Source of the DNA: Bimuria novae-zelandiae CBS 107.79
Taxonomy: Eukaryota; Ascomycota; Dothideomycetes; Pleosporales; Didymosphaeriaceae
Length of the DNA: 64,000 bases
Assembly: GCA_010015655.1 (NCBI GenBank)
Contig: ML976716.1
Span: 193,503 to 257,502, forward strand
Reading direction: 5' to 3'
Shown here piece by piece: positions 34,670 through 45,762 of this stretch. The notes under the pieces were generated by a model that searched no databases, was not told the origin of the DNA, and saw only the letters and a list, made by a program, of their open reading frames with translations. Positions within the stretch are counted from its first letter, which is position 1. Each line of letters begins with the position of its first letter. The position numbers were made by a program, and so were the translations under genes.

Positions 34670-35486
34670 ATGGAGCAGCTTGCACGATGCGCCCGGCCGC
34701 TAGCATTGCGACGGGATCTATGCATCTCATGTCATCGAACATGGCTCAGAAGATCTGAGTTGCCCGCTACGCAAAAAGCAGGCCTTCAGAACAGCGACCG
34801 GATACAGCGACGCTTTAAGGGCTACATTGCACCCGCCGGTGAGCAAGCGAGGCCTATTGAGGGCTTCTACGCAGGTACATTCTCAAGATAGCCGTGCAAA
34901 ATCATCCATGGACTGACCTTGCACAGAGCTTCTGTCGAAACCTACGTCTGAAGTTCAGTCCGCAACACGCACAGCACCCGAGTCACCGTCGCCCGAGTCG
35001 CTGCCCAAAACAGACGAAGAGGAAAGGCTCACAAAGGCGCGAATTGTCTTTGGATCAAGGATTGCAGGAGCAGCGGAGAGAAGGAAGGAAATTGATGCAA
35101 GGTCGCGCGAAATTGCCGGCGTCAAGGTCCCGCCAAAGCCGACAGAGCCGGACAACTGCTGTATGTCGGGGTGCGTAAACTGCGTGTGGGATCTATACAG
35201 AGATGAAATGGAAGAATGGGCCGCGAAGAGTGCCGAAGCTTATGCAAATATGCAAGCTCAGAGAGCTAGGGGTCAAGGATCTGGAGCTATGACGGCGACT
35301 ACGGAGACGCCTACCCACGTAGCCACAAGTATAGACGATGATGGCGGAGGCAGTGAGACGAACTGGACAGCGCCGGTAAACCCGGGTAGCTTGTTCGACG
35401 ACATACCCGTTGGCATAAGAGAGTTTATGCGGACGGAGAAGAAGCTCAAGGAGAAACACAGGGCGGAGCGTGCCGAAGCAGCGTAG
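34670..35486 (+). CDS. oxidoreductase-like (OXLD1-type) mitochondrial protein
   Basis: 254 residues from exons 34670..34874 and 34927..35486 (52-nt intron, YAELLSKP restored in phase). The signature of the oxidoreductase-like domain is complete: VPPKPTEPDNCCMSGCVNCVWDLYRDEMEEW (about 140-172), a short Cys-rich motif with four Cys. The N-terminus is Arg/Leu-rich with few acidic residues (MEQLARCARPLALRRDLC), as expected for a mitochondrial presequence. Its molecular role is poorly known in the family. It is tail-to-tail with DPM3, 122 bp apart. Confidence 0.88.
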
Positions 35487-35608
35487 CGTGTAGATTGTCC
35501 ATCCAATACCCATGATATCAACCGTTCCAAATGCATTACCAGTAGCCTCCCCTGTACGCCAATTGTGATGCCCTCCTCCTCTTCTTCCTGTAGACACCGG
35601 TGCGTTGT

Positions 35609-35994
35609 CTAATCGGACCCAACGTCTACTCCCTTCGCGCTCAGCTCAGCGCGCGCCTGCTGTATCTGCTCCACCAACTCCTTGTGTGCATCTGGAACGT
35701 CATTGAAGGTGAAGACTCCCAAACCGAGCTTGAAGAGGAGGTATGCGCCGAAGGATACGATGGCCCAGAAGGGGAGCTGTAATGCGATAAGTCGTTGCCA
35801 GATTGCTGAAGTGGAATAAAGCTTACGACGGGGACGATCTCCTTCTGAACCTTCTCGGGAAAAGAGACTACCTCCATGAAGACTGCCAGGTAGAGCTAAT
35901 ATACGTTAGCCGCATGTTCAATAATTCCAGTCTGAGGGGTGCATACAGAGGTGAAGAGGAGCGCAATGGATATCGTCTGTTGGGCGCGCGTCAT
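35609..35994 (-). CDS. DPM3: dolichol-phosphate mannosyltransferase subunit 3
   Basis: Small ER membrane subunit that anchors and stabilises the catalytic Dpm1 subunit of dolichol-phosphate-mannose synthase, which feeds N-glycosylation, O-mannosylation and GPI anchors. Exons 35994..35947, 35895..35827 and 35776..35609 give 94 residues (human DPM3 is 92). Two hydrophobic segments (QQTISIALLFTSLYLAVF and LPFWAIVSFGAYLLFKLGLGVFTF) and the C-terminal FNDVPDAHKELVEQIQQARAELSAKGVDV, which is the Dpm1-binding tail in the family, are in the expected places. The introns are 51 and 50 nt. No single ORF covers the gene, so it is easily missed. Confidence 0.95.
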
Positions 35995-36563
35995 TTTGGC
36001 AATTGTAAGAGGCCTGGAGTTCACAAGCTGTGGTTTAGTGTATCTTTGAATGGCTGTTGTAGAATGTGTCCGGTGTTAGCCTATTCTGTTGTCGGCAGCC
36101 GTCGCTGCCACATCTCAGAAGTAGCGCCAAGGACAACCCCCCTGTCACCATGTCGCTAGTTCGTGCGAAGCGACCCGGATTGATCGGCATGGTTCCAGGA
36201 ATGGCAGCCTTTCATCCCCGTTGCTTGATTCGTGTGTTGTATTCTCGAAGGAACGAAACTTTGAGACTCCCTTGTGTGGATCTTGGGCGCCACCGACTTC
36301 GCCATTATTCATCCGCAATAAACTAGGACGGGCATCGCCAGCCGAAGTACCACGCACATTCAGGCATTCATGCATGAGCGCCTGATCTAGCCCAACAAGG
36401 TTCAGGGAAACAGAGTTTCAGTTTATTACCTCTAGCTCCAGACGCATTGCTATCTTAAGCGTAGTGTAAGCTCACCATGCGACCTTGAATACTAGACACC
36501 GTCGAATCTCCACATTTCCATTACCCCAACAACTCTCCATCAATTTTCGGAACACGGGACAAC
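35995..36563. promoter_or_regulatory. divergent promoter region
   Basis: 569 bp between DPM3 (minus) and the ARM-repeat gene (plus). No gene or specific site recognised. Confidence 0.45.
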
Positions 36564-38694
36564 ATGTTCCGAGCAGGCGACGATCCACAAGAGTCTTTGG
36601 CGGATTTGGAAAAATATCTAGAAAAAGGACCGCAAGCTGATTACCAGGAGCTTTCAAAAATAACCTTATGGCTAGAGAATCTTGGCCCAGCGAGCAATGC
36701 TGAGTCTGATGTTAAGGCTGTTCAACTCTTGGGTACTGCGGCGGGAAAGCAGTGGGGTGAAAATCGTACGACGAAAGCTCGTGAGGGGTCAGAGGATCAC
36801 ACTGACGGCAACAGGCGTATGGCAGGATCCGTTCCGGCAATATGGAATCCTCGCGCGGGTCCTACGGAACCTCGACCCCTCTACAGATATTACTACATTG
36901 AACAATCAATACCTGCGGGTGATTGGCAATGCAATTGCATACAACAGTGAGTCCCATTTTCCCATGCATGCACCTTATCTGACCCATTCCAGACACCAAC
37001 CGTGAAGTAGCTCTGGAACAATTCCAAAAAATCGTGGACTGCTTATCTAGTAAAGAGTTGATACGAACAGCACTTGCAGTGCTATACAACCTAGGGCAAG
37101 ACTTTGGTACGTACCTACTCGTGATTTTGGACATTTTTCTAACACGCGTAGAACCTGCAAATGATCGTGCAGCAGAGGTCAGGCTCGATAGGACAATCTC
37201 AAGACACCTAGTGGAGGGTGGAATACCAGAAGAGGCCATTGACTTTGCAACTACGGTCCTGAACAGAATTACAGAGAAGCTCACACCGGCGCAGCTTAAT
37301 GATGACATATCGGTGGCAGTCTTCAACAGCATTTTGGAGACCGCGGCGCAATATGACGAAGAGCACTGTCTGGACTACGTGGCACTTCTCGTCCACTATC
37401 TACAGGACCCCGAATTCCAACAAAAGGCCGCTAGACCCGCCATCGTACAGAGCCTTCTCGAAATCTTGCTCGAGTTTGAGTTCAACGAGCTGGACACTGA
37501 GGACGTGCCGGTTGTCATGCAAGAGCTAAGCACACAAACCAACCCAAATAAGACAGAATCAGAGGAAACCAGTATCATTCTCATGGTGCGCCTCGTTAAC
37601 TGTGTTTCTGCATTGTCTGCATCTGATGCTTTCGTCAGCAACTTCACGTTAGACTCTCGTATCGTTCAGACACTCAGGACCAAGCTCTCGGCGATAGAAG
37701 CCACGCCATCTACCGTATGCGCCTGCGTCATGCTCGGAAACCTTGCGACATCTGACAACGTATGCATCGACATGGTCCGAAAGTTCGACATGTACAAGCC
37801 CCTGATCAACATCCTAGCGGTCCGTACGGAGCAAGCCCTTCTGTATGCAGCCGCCGGTTTTATGCGACACCTTACCTTCCCCGAGTCCAACCGACCGATA
37901 CTGGGAGATGCGGGTCTCGTAGAAACGTGCTCTCATCTCCTGAACAGCCAAGATCCCTCGGTTCGTGGAGAGGCTGCGGCTATCCTCTGCAAACTGGTCA
38001 CGAACTGCTTGCCTAACATTAAGACGCTCGTATGCAATGGTCTGCCATCGAATGTCGCGCTCGCTCCGTTGCCAGATATTGAAACTCCAGGCAACCCGAC
38101 ATATCTCCACCATATCGTAGGACAGGCACTGGCACCTTCCGCACCCCTACCCAGCACAACGATGAAGAATCCCATGATCGAGCTCGGCCGATCGCTCATC
38201 GCTATTCTACGGTACATTCGACGCCCCAGCGCAGAGGGTGACCTGGATGAGATCGCACAACAATTCTTCAAGGCCCCTGTCGTGGCCCGACCCATCGCCC
38301 GACTCGTTCAGCAACGTTTCTACGCTGATGCGCGATCCGAAGGACTCCTGGGACTTGGTCTAATGGCACAGACGACAGAAGGTGCAGCGTGCGTTGTAGA
38401 TGAGCTGAAAGCGGATGATGGTCTTCTTGATGCGATCAAGGAGTTTGCGGGAGAGCAGAAAGGCGATACAAAGACGCAAAAGACCGATGAGAGCGCCGGG
38501 AGGGATTATCAGAATGCGTTGGTATTGTTGCATGGATTGGTGACGAACGGAGTAAGTACATGAGCGGTGAGGTTACTTCACCAGAGATAGAGTGCTGACT
38601 CTAACTGTGATAGGGAGATCGGATGGATATGTCGTTGAAGAGCGACGTGGAAGCGTTGCAGGCGGAGTTGACTAAACCCATGGTACAAGACTAG
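36564..38694 (+). CDS. ARM-repeat protein, RAP1GDS/SmgGDS-like
   Basis: 642 residues from exons 36564..36765, 36815..36946, 36993..37106, 37152..38551 and 38614..38694; all phases agree. The protein is a series of helical armadillo-type repeats, for example VCACVMLGNLATSDNVCIDMVRKFDMYKPLINIL and ALLYAAAGFMRHLTFPESNRPILGDAGLVETCSHLLNSQDPSVRGEAAAILCKLV. Overall it resembles fungal homologues of SmgGDS, a chaperone and weak exchange factor for prenylated Rho/Rap GTPases. The first intron donor is ambiguous: GTACGA at 36766 was preferred over GTGAAA nine bases upstream; both keep the frame. The short last exon (GDRMDMSLKSDVEALQAEL) is supported by frame and by a good branch-acceptor pair. The GTPase partner cannot be told from sequence. 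Confidence 0.8.
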
Positions 38695-39197
38695 GAGCAG
38701 GCATGGGTACCTCTTCTTCTGAGCGGCTGCATGAGACAAACGCCAGATATCTAGAAGCATCCGGAGTCTGGAATATGGAAAAGTCGTGCGTAGCATGACC
38801 CATCAATGAAAAATATCACCACACCACTTCGCCGGATCCTGTCCGTGCATCTCATACTGCACAGCCCACTCACTGACCATGAAAATCGTAAACTGCCTCA
38901 GTGAATCGGGCGCTTCGCATTTGCTTGCTCAAAGTGAAATGCGGCGACTTACGCATCACGTGTCGCGTAATCAAAGCGCTTCTGATTGGCCGAAGCGTTG
39001 CTGACGTAACGCTCGATGAAAGCATAGCAGGCGACAGGTACCACCTCTTGCTAGCTATAAAGCTACAGTTCCCATTGCTCTTGCTTTCTCTACCATAGAC
39101 AGCTCTACGCCTATTACTGCCGCGAACAATCAGTCAACCGCATCACCAAACATTTTCTCACAAACCCACATCTACATCCACAATCACCACTTTCACG
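38695..39197. promoter_or_regulatory. metallothionein-like gene promoter
   Basis: 503-bp upstream region. A TATA-like TATAAAG is at about 39055-39061, followed by a CT-rich stretch and the start codon about 140 bp later. Metal-response sites could not be assigned. Confidence 0.5.
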
Positions 39198-39547
39198 ATG
39201 ACTTGCTGCGGTAAGTTGTCCGCAAACAGAATATATCTGTAGTATGTTTGCTGACATGGTTTTCAGGACGTAACAACGGCGATTGCGTCTGCGCGAAGGA
39301 GGCAACTTGCTCCTGCGGCAAGCAACCCGCTCTCCAGTGCAGTACGTCCTCACTTCTCCAACCCCAGACCCTAAACATAATCCGCTAACAGCAACGCATA
39401 GCCTGCGACAAGGCAGCAACCGAGAACAAGCTGCCCACCAGCACCTGTGTCTGCGGCAAGCGTGCTGAGGGTAGCTGCACGTGCGGCCGCTCTTCGGATA
39501 ACGGCTCGTCCAACCTCGAGACCGATTTTACGACCAAGAAGGCGTAG
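39198..39547 (+). CDS. metallothionein-like Cys-rich protein
   Basis: 77 residues from exons 39198..39210, 39267..39341 and 39402..39547 (introns 56 and 60 nt). The first exon is 13 nt. The protein has 12 Cys, most in Cys-x-Cys pairs (DCVC, TCSC, QCTC, TCVC, SCTC), and ends LETDFTTKKA. This matches a widespread fungal family of small Cys-rich, metallothionein-like proteins; binding of Cu or Zn is inferred. For the last intron the acceptor CATAG at 39397-39401 is needed to keep the Cys-rich frame; the nearer CAACAG acceptor leads into a frame without it. The TAG stop is followed directly and in frame by a second copy of the exon's coding part (separate entry). Confidence 0.85.
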
Positions 39548-39682
39548 GCAGCCACCGAGAACAAGCTGCCGACCAGCCCCTGTCTTTCCGGCAAGTGCGC
39601 CGAGGGTAGCTGCACGTGCGGGCGCTCTTTGGACAACGAATTTTCCCACCTCGAGACCGACTTTACGTCAAAGAAGGCGTAG
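39548..39682 (+). repeat. tandem duplicate of the metallothionein-like last exon
   Basis: 135 bp directly after the TAG stop, in the same frame and ending in its own TAG. It repeats positions 39413-39547 with the same length: AATENKLPTSPCLSGKCAEGSCTCGRSLDNEFSHLETDFTSKKA against AATENKLPTSTCVCGKRAEGSCTCGRSSDNGSSNLETDFTTKKA. Four Cys remain, and the first pair has changed from TCVC to PCLS with a new Cys nearby. There is no ATG, so it is translated only by stop-codon readthrough or if spliced on. Confidence 0.9.
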
Positions 39683-40305
39683 GGTGAGATAGTATAGCAT
39701 TGGGCTGGAGTGTTATATGGCGTTTTAGGTGGGCATGGATTTGGAATTATTACATGAGCGTGGATGGGTGTATCATACCATGGCAGATCAGTCAGGTACC
39801 TATGGAATTGAACTGAGGGCTCGGGATTTTTAGCAGAATGTGCTTGTCAACTCGGAGGTTGCTGTTATCTTGATCCGTGACAGCCAACATTGAAGTGAAG
39901 CACGCTCAAGCCAGAATTTTATGTGAGGTTACAGAGGCACAAACGGAGTTAGGGGAAGCTTTGACCGCGGTCCTTGGCGCGCTCTCGAGCGCTCTCCACC
40001 ATGGCTCCCGCGCACTCCGCATACGCATGTAGCCGCACCCCGGCTGGCAACCTGCAGTGAGCCAATTTCGAGCTTTGTGATGTGTTTTGCTCCTCACTGC
40101 TCATTGCGCGTCCTACATCCATGACTGACGTATAGTTTCTCCCTCCGTCGCCCCTTTCGCTTGCCCCACGCTACACCGCACCTACCCTCTCGAGACGACT
40201 TCGAGTAGTCTTAAGCCACCAAGCCGTCCAGCGCGTCTCGATAACCCTCTCGTCTGGCTTCCTCCACGATAAGCGCCCGCCTCCGGGGCTCGTTCGCCGT
40301 TCAAC
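39683..40305. other. intergenic, AP-2 alpha promoter
   Basis: About 0.6 kb with no recognisable gene; the last 150 bp before the AP-2 alpha start are pyrimidine-rich. Confidence 0.5.
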
Positions 40306-43300
40306 ATGGCCTCAGGATCTGGCGGTGGGAGCCTGTTCAGCCGGAACAACTCTGGCAATGTTCCGGCTATGCGAGGGCTGGTGTCGTTCATTGCCGACTT
40401 GAGGAATGCAAGGGCGCGGGAGCTGGAAGAGAAGCGCATAAACAAGGAGCTGGCAAACATACGGCAAAAGTTCAGAGACGGCGGGCTCAATGGCTACCAG
40501 AAGAAAAAATACGTCTGCAAGCTGCTGTACATTTACATCCTGGGCTGGAACGTCGATTTCGGACACCTCGAAGCGGTCAATCTCATATCGGCCACCAAGT
40601 ACTCGGAGAAGCAGATCGGATACCTCGCCGTCACTTTGTTCCTGCACGAGGAACACGAGCTGCTGCATCTGGTCGTCAACAGCATACGGAAGGACCTGCT
40701 AGACCACAACGAGCTGAACAATTGCTTGGCTTTGCATGCGATTGCGAATGTGGGCGGGAAGGAGATGGGAGAGGCGCTCAGCGCGGACGTGCACCGGCTG
40801 CTGATTTCACCGTTAGTCTTGCCGTGGCAGAAGCGTGCTTGGAGGCTAATTTGTACAGTGCATCGAAAGCGTTCGTTAAGAAGAAGGCAGCGCTCACGCT
40901 TCTGCGACTCTACCGGAAGTACCCGAACATTGTGCAGAACGAATGGGCAGAGCGGATAATCTCGCTCATGGATGATCCAGACATGGGCGTCGCGCTCTCC
41001 GTCACCTCGCTGGTCATGGCTCTAGTGCAGGACAATCAAGAACAGTACAAGGGCAGCTACGTAAAAGCGGCGAACAGGCTTAAGAGGATTGTCGTCGACG
41101 GCGAGTGCGCCGAAGGGTACTACTACTACAAAGTGCCGTGTCCGTGGATACAGGTCAAGCTGCTCAAGCTGCTGCAGTACTACCCTCCTCCTGGTATGCT
41201 GGATCCACTCTACCTTGGCATCTTCGCTAACGACCTCTACAGAGGACTCGCACATCGTGAAGCTCATTCGAGAAACGCTGCAAAAGATCATGGACTCCGC
41301 GCTCGAGATGCCGAAGAACGTACAGCAAAACAACGCGCAAAACGCCGTACTATTCGAGGCGATCAACGTCATTATTCATCTAGATACAGAAGAAGCCCTA
41401 ATGATACAGATTTCACAACGGTTAGGAAAGTTCATCGCATCGCGTGAGACAAACGTTCGTTATCTGGGACTGGAAGCGATGACGCACCTGGCTGCGCGCG
41501 CAGAAACGCTGGACCCCATCAAGAAGCACCAATCCATCATCATCGGATCGCTAAGAGATAGGGACATTAGCGTACGACGACAGGGTTTGGATCTACTGTA
41601 CAGCATGTGCGACACGACGAATGCGCAAGCTATCGTGCAAGAGCTGTTACGATACCTCCAATCGGCTGACTACGCCATAAGAGAGGAGATGGTACTCAAG
41701 ATTGCGATTCTGACAGAAAAGTACGCCACCGACGTGCAATGGTACGTCGATATATCACTCCGACTCATTTCGATGGCCGGAGATCACGTCAGCGATGAAG
41801 TCTGGCAGCGCGTTACACAGATCGTCACGAACAACGAAGAACTGCAGGTCTATGCGGCGCAAAATATCCTGCAGTACGTCAAATCAGACTGCCACGAAAC
41901 ACTCATCAAGATAGGAGGATATCTGCTTGGCGAATTTGGTCATTTGATTGCGGACAGCAAGGGCTGTAGCCCGATTGAACAGTTCATGGCGCTGAACGCC
42001 AAGATGCGCGGCTGCTCGTCAAGCACACGGGCGATAATACTTTCGTCTTTTGTCAAGTTCGTAAACTTGTTCCCAGAGATCAAACCCCAGTTACTGCACA
42101 CTTTCCGCGCCTACAGTCACTCTTTGGATTCAGAGTTACAGCAGCGAGCATGCGAGTACCTCGCACTAGCTTCAATGCCGACAGACGATCTCTTACGGAC
42201 AGTGTGCGACGAAATGCCGCCTTTCTCCGAACGGACGTCCGCACTACTATCTCGACTGCATCAGAAACATGCTACCACAAGTGACAAACGCACATGGGTA
42301 ATTGGTGGGAAGGATGCCAACAAGGACGTCAAGGAGCTCAGCCTCGCACATCAACCCACTGGCTTGAAGAGGAGTTTCACAAATGCCACGTCCAGGGATG
42401 GCGCAAGAAACGCGACGAACGGAATCAATGGCGTGAACTCTCTTTCGGACGACCTCGCCGGGCTCGACATGAGCATCGACACTAACAAAGTCCTCAAAGC
42501 TCCAAATCTTGCCAGCGCTGCCCATCTTAGTCCTGATTGGGAGATTGGGTACTACCGCCTACTACTCCGGTCAGAAGGTGTTTTGTACGAGGATGCACAA
42601 ATCCAGATCGGCCTACGGACAGAATATCGTGGACAGCTAGGATGCCTCATCTTCTACTTCACCAATAGATCCCCTTTCCCCATGGGCTCATTTACCACTA
42701 CCCTGGATAATAAGTCATCAGAGAGTCTGAAAACGGATATCAAGGGACTGCCGGACACGTCCATCCCGTCTGAAGGCCAATCCCAGCAGACCATCATGTT
42801 CGAAGCGAAGAACGTCTTTGAGGACCCGCCTACGATCCGCATATCGTACCTCGCTGGTGCACTGCAGGCTTTGACTCTCCAGCTGCCTGTGTATCTCCAC
42901 AAGTACATGGAAGGAGCCGAGCTAAGCGCGGAGGACTTCTTCAAGCGCTGGAAACAGATTGGCGGCGCGCCGCGAGAGGCTCAGCGTATCTTCGGCCTCG
43001 TGAACAAGAACCGCACGATGAACATGGACTTTGTGAGACGCGTGGTGCAGGGCTTCAAGTGGGGTATACTGGATGGCGTGGATCCGAATCCGAAGAATCT
43101 GGTCGGTGCGACGGTGCTGCATACCTCGGATGGGAAATTTGGGTGTCTGCTCAGGCTGGAGCCGAATATGGACACTCAGGTGAGTTCCACCACCCCCCTT
43201 CAATCTCGGTGGAGAGAAGAGAAGCTGATATACACAGATGTTCCGCATCACCATCCGCGCGACGGACGAAGGCGTGCCGCCCATTCTCATCAAGGCGATG

Positions 43301-43339
43301 GAAGAGCGCTTGGCGCAGGGCATCGAGGGCCTGTTGTAG
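40306..43339 (+). CDS. AP-2 complex subunit alpha (alpha-adaptin)
   Basis: Large subunit of the AP-2 clathrin adaptor at the plasma membrane; links cargo, PtdIns(4,5)P2 and clathrin in endocytosis. Exons 40306..40811, 40859..41193, 41243..43179 and 43238..43339 give 959 residues, as in other fungi. The trunk starts with MRGLVSFIADLRNARARELEEKRINKELANIRQKF and KKKYVCKLLYIYILGWNVDFGH, the alpha-adaptin lipid-binding region; HEAT-like repeats continue to about 620. A Ser/Asn-rich hinge is followed by the appendage: an Ig-like sandwich (GQLGCLIFYFTNRSPFPMGSF) and a platform subdomain (AEDFFKRWKQIGGAPREAQRIFG). The last intron falls within the platform. The first intron donor is GTTAGT; all junctions restore conserved text. 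Confidence 0.95.
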
Positions 43340-44150
43340 CGTCACATCTCGAGGAGGACTTTTTTCATGTAATCCATTTAGGGCCCGGAACGCGCTGTGG
43401 ATAGGTAATGCGACGGACAGCGGGGATTCATGGACATATTGTCTTTTGTTTGCGGTAATTGCTTTTCGCGTGCATATACGTGGAGTCAGTCGTTGGGCAA
43501 AGCGCGTGAGGAAACATAGCCTGGACTGTGTAGCCTTGAGTGTTAGCGTTTTGAGAGAATTGTGTGAGACGAGTAGAGGCGAATGTGAGGCCGCTGTTTG
43601 GATTTGGCTTCGTCGGTGGTCAAGGGCGTAAAGGCGCAGACACCATCTTTTGCAGTAGTTAGCTAGGTGTGACTTTCGCGCAACCTAATTTCTGCCTATC
43701 CCGGCACACTGCACGCGAGCACTCAGCTGTACCCCCACAATACTTTACTTCTTCTTTTTTCCTTCCTTCTTCCTTTCTTATATCGCAAAAACCTTTTGCA
43801 AAGAAGTCAGTATCTAACCGTTTATTGTGAGGCGGCACTCCACGTGGGGAAGGGCGCAGTCGCAGCCGCAGCTGAGAGCCGTGGTCTGACAACACTACAT
43901 AGCCGGGGGGCTCCAGGCAGACATCGAACGTGCGTGTAGGCACCCGGACACTACATATAGGTTATATTTCGCATTACCTACCGCTACAATACCGGAAAAG
44001 AGAGGCAAGAGCAGCACGCGCATACCGAGATATATAGCTGGAAACTCAACTTATTGGGTGCTCTCACACGTCTTATTCTTCTCCATCAGCTCATCACTCT
44101 CCTCTACAAGAACGTACTGTGAAGTACGCGCCAGCGTTAGGGTTGAGGAC
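43340..44150. other. intergenic, no gene seen
   Basis: About 0.8 kb between AP-2 alpha and the NADAR gene. A CT-rich tract lies at 43743-43780. ORFs here are short and lack splice-supported continuations. Confidence 0.5.
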
Positions 44151-44956
44151 ATGCCGAAAATCCCAAAGAGCAAAGGCGGTGAGGGCCTACACAAAGACCC
44201 CATGGCGAAGGTCACAAAGTCCAAAGCCGCCGCGGAAGGAGGAAACGAGGGAGGCAAGGAAGGTCCAGTGTACTTCTGGAAACCGCACCAGGGACACGGG
44301 TATCTGAGTCAGTGGTTCTGGACGCCGTTTACGGTGGACGGGGAGGTGTTCACGACGACGGAGATGTGGATGATGGTTGGGAAGGCGAGGTTGTTCGGGG
44401 ATGAGGTACGTGTGTCCCTTCCACCTCCCCAAATGGTCGTTAGCGGCAAATGGGATCGGAGAAAGGGAGAGAATGTGGGAAGTGCTAACGACTGGGGGAA
44501 CAGGAAATCGCAAAAGAGATCCTAGCAGCGGATAACCCGCGCAAGCAGAAAGCGCTGGGCAGGAAAGTCAGAAACTTCGACGAAGCCATCTGGGATCAAC
44601 GTGCGTCCCCTACCTCTCCCCCCCACCCCCCATCCTAACCCTCCTTCACAGACAAACTCTCCATCGTCGAACAGGGCACCTACCACAAATTCACAATCTC
44701 CGAAGATGCGGCTGCGCTCCGCGCGATGCTTTTCGCCACGGGTGAGAGAGAGCTTGTTGAAGCGAGTTCGATGGATCGGATCTGGGGAGTTGGGTTTGCG
44801 GAGAAGAATGCGGGGAAAAATAGAGTAAGGTGGGGGCAGAATTTGCTGGGGAGGGCGTTGGAGAGGGTTAGGCGGAGGCTAAGGGAAGAGAAGGAGAGGG
44901 GGAGTGTGAGACTGGGGATGGCGGGGGAGGAGGAGGAGGAGGAGGAGGAGGAGTAG
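44151..44956 (+). CDS. NADAR-domain (YbiA-like) protein
   Basis: 218 residues from exons 44151..44405, 44504..44600 and 44652..44956. The NADAR fold is recognisable: YFWKPHQGHGYLSQWFWTPFTVDGEVFTTTEMWMMVGKARLFGD, then EILAADNPRKQKALGRKVRNFDEAIWDQ and the end segment GERELVEASSMDRIWGVGFAEKN with RWGQNLLGRALERVR. Bacterial YbiA is an N-glycosidase acting on riboflavin-pathway intermediates, and some NADAR proteins remove ADP-ribose from guanine; the role in fungi is not settled. The protein ends in a run of Glu encoded by GAG repeats. The frame is open upstream to 44058; the ATG at 44151 is preferred because it starts a typical charged N-terminus. Confidence 0.85.
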
Positions 44957-45762
44957 GGATTGTGCTAGGGGTAGGGGGTGTGGATGCGGGAGAATGGGAG
45001 AGGGCTATTTGATAGATAGGAGTTGGCGCGTCTGGTGCACTTGACTTTTTCCAAAGCCATGCTACTTTGATAATATCGAATCTACGATGACCGCCAGATA
45101 ATAAATATCCGAGTTATTAGCCACCGAGTTTAGCTTGCTTAAGTAGCAACTATAAAACGTTTTGCAGGTCGCCTATATGTCAACAAACTGCAGTCGTAGG
45201 TTGCAGTTTGTTTTCGAGGCTATATAATACATTCAGAAACCATACATGAACATCGAATTTACCTTATAAAAACCGCCAGAGAAGCGCTCACACTTGCCAG
45301 TATCTAACTTATTCAAGGCTATATATCGTGAGTCTTGTTTAAAGCAACGTCTTACACTATCTTTCTGCTAGAATTTGTTCCTTGATAATACTCGACCTGC
45401 CTCGCCGGTCGGTCAAGATACTTTCACGCACTCGAAGGCTCTCCAGATAGGTACCCCGCCGCTGTAATCTTGTTTTTATGCTGTTTTAACTGTGCACAAG
45501 TCAACATTAAAAGCCAAAGCCGGCGGCGGACAGTGCCCGCATCCCTCAGGTTGACAGAAAATGAATTCGGCCCTGAGGGTCCTATATCTCCCTTCCCGCT
45601 CGGTAACACAGCTTTTATAAATACTCGACCCCAGAGCCCTCTCCCACACTCACCACCACCCCACACGCCTCCACCCAGACGTTTCTCCGGCGAAACTCAA
45701 CACCATCTTTCTTTATTGTATCTTTTTAAAATTTATGACTGTTTCGATTCCCGAGTGACACT
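44957..45762. other. intergenic with a perfect hairpin
   Basis: About 0.8 kb of AT-richer DNA with no gene. It holds an 11-bp perfect inverted repeat (separate entry). Confidence 0.5.
45182..45212. repeat. 11-bp perfect inverted repeat (hairpin)
   Basis: AACAAACTGCA at 45182-45192 is the exact reverse complement of TGCAGTTTGTT at 45202-45212, with a 9-nt loop. It lies 226 bp after the NADAR stop. It could fold in a 3' transcript or be a small element remnant. Confidence 0.7.

Noticed and set aside
39371..39649. 92-codon ORF on the minus strand over the metallothionein duplication
   Set aside because: Internal repeat in it is only the mirror of the duplicated exon on the plus strand.
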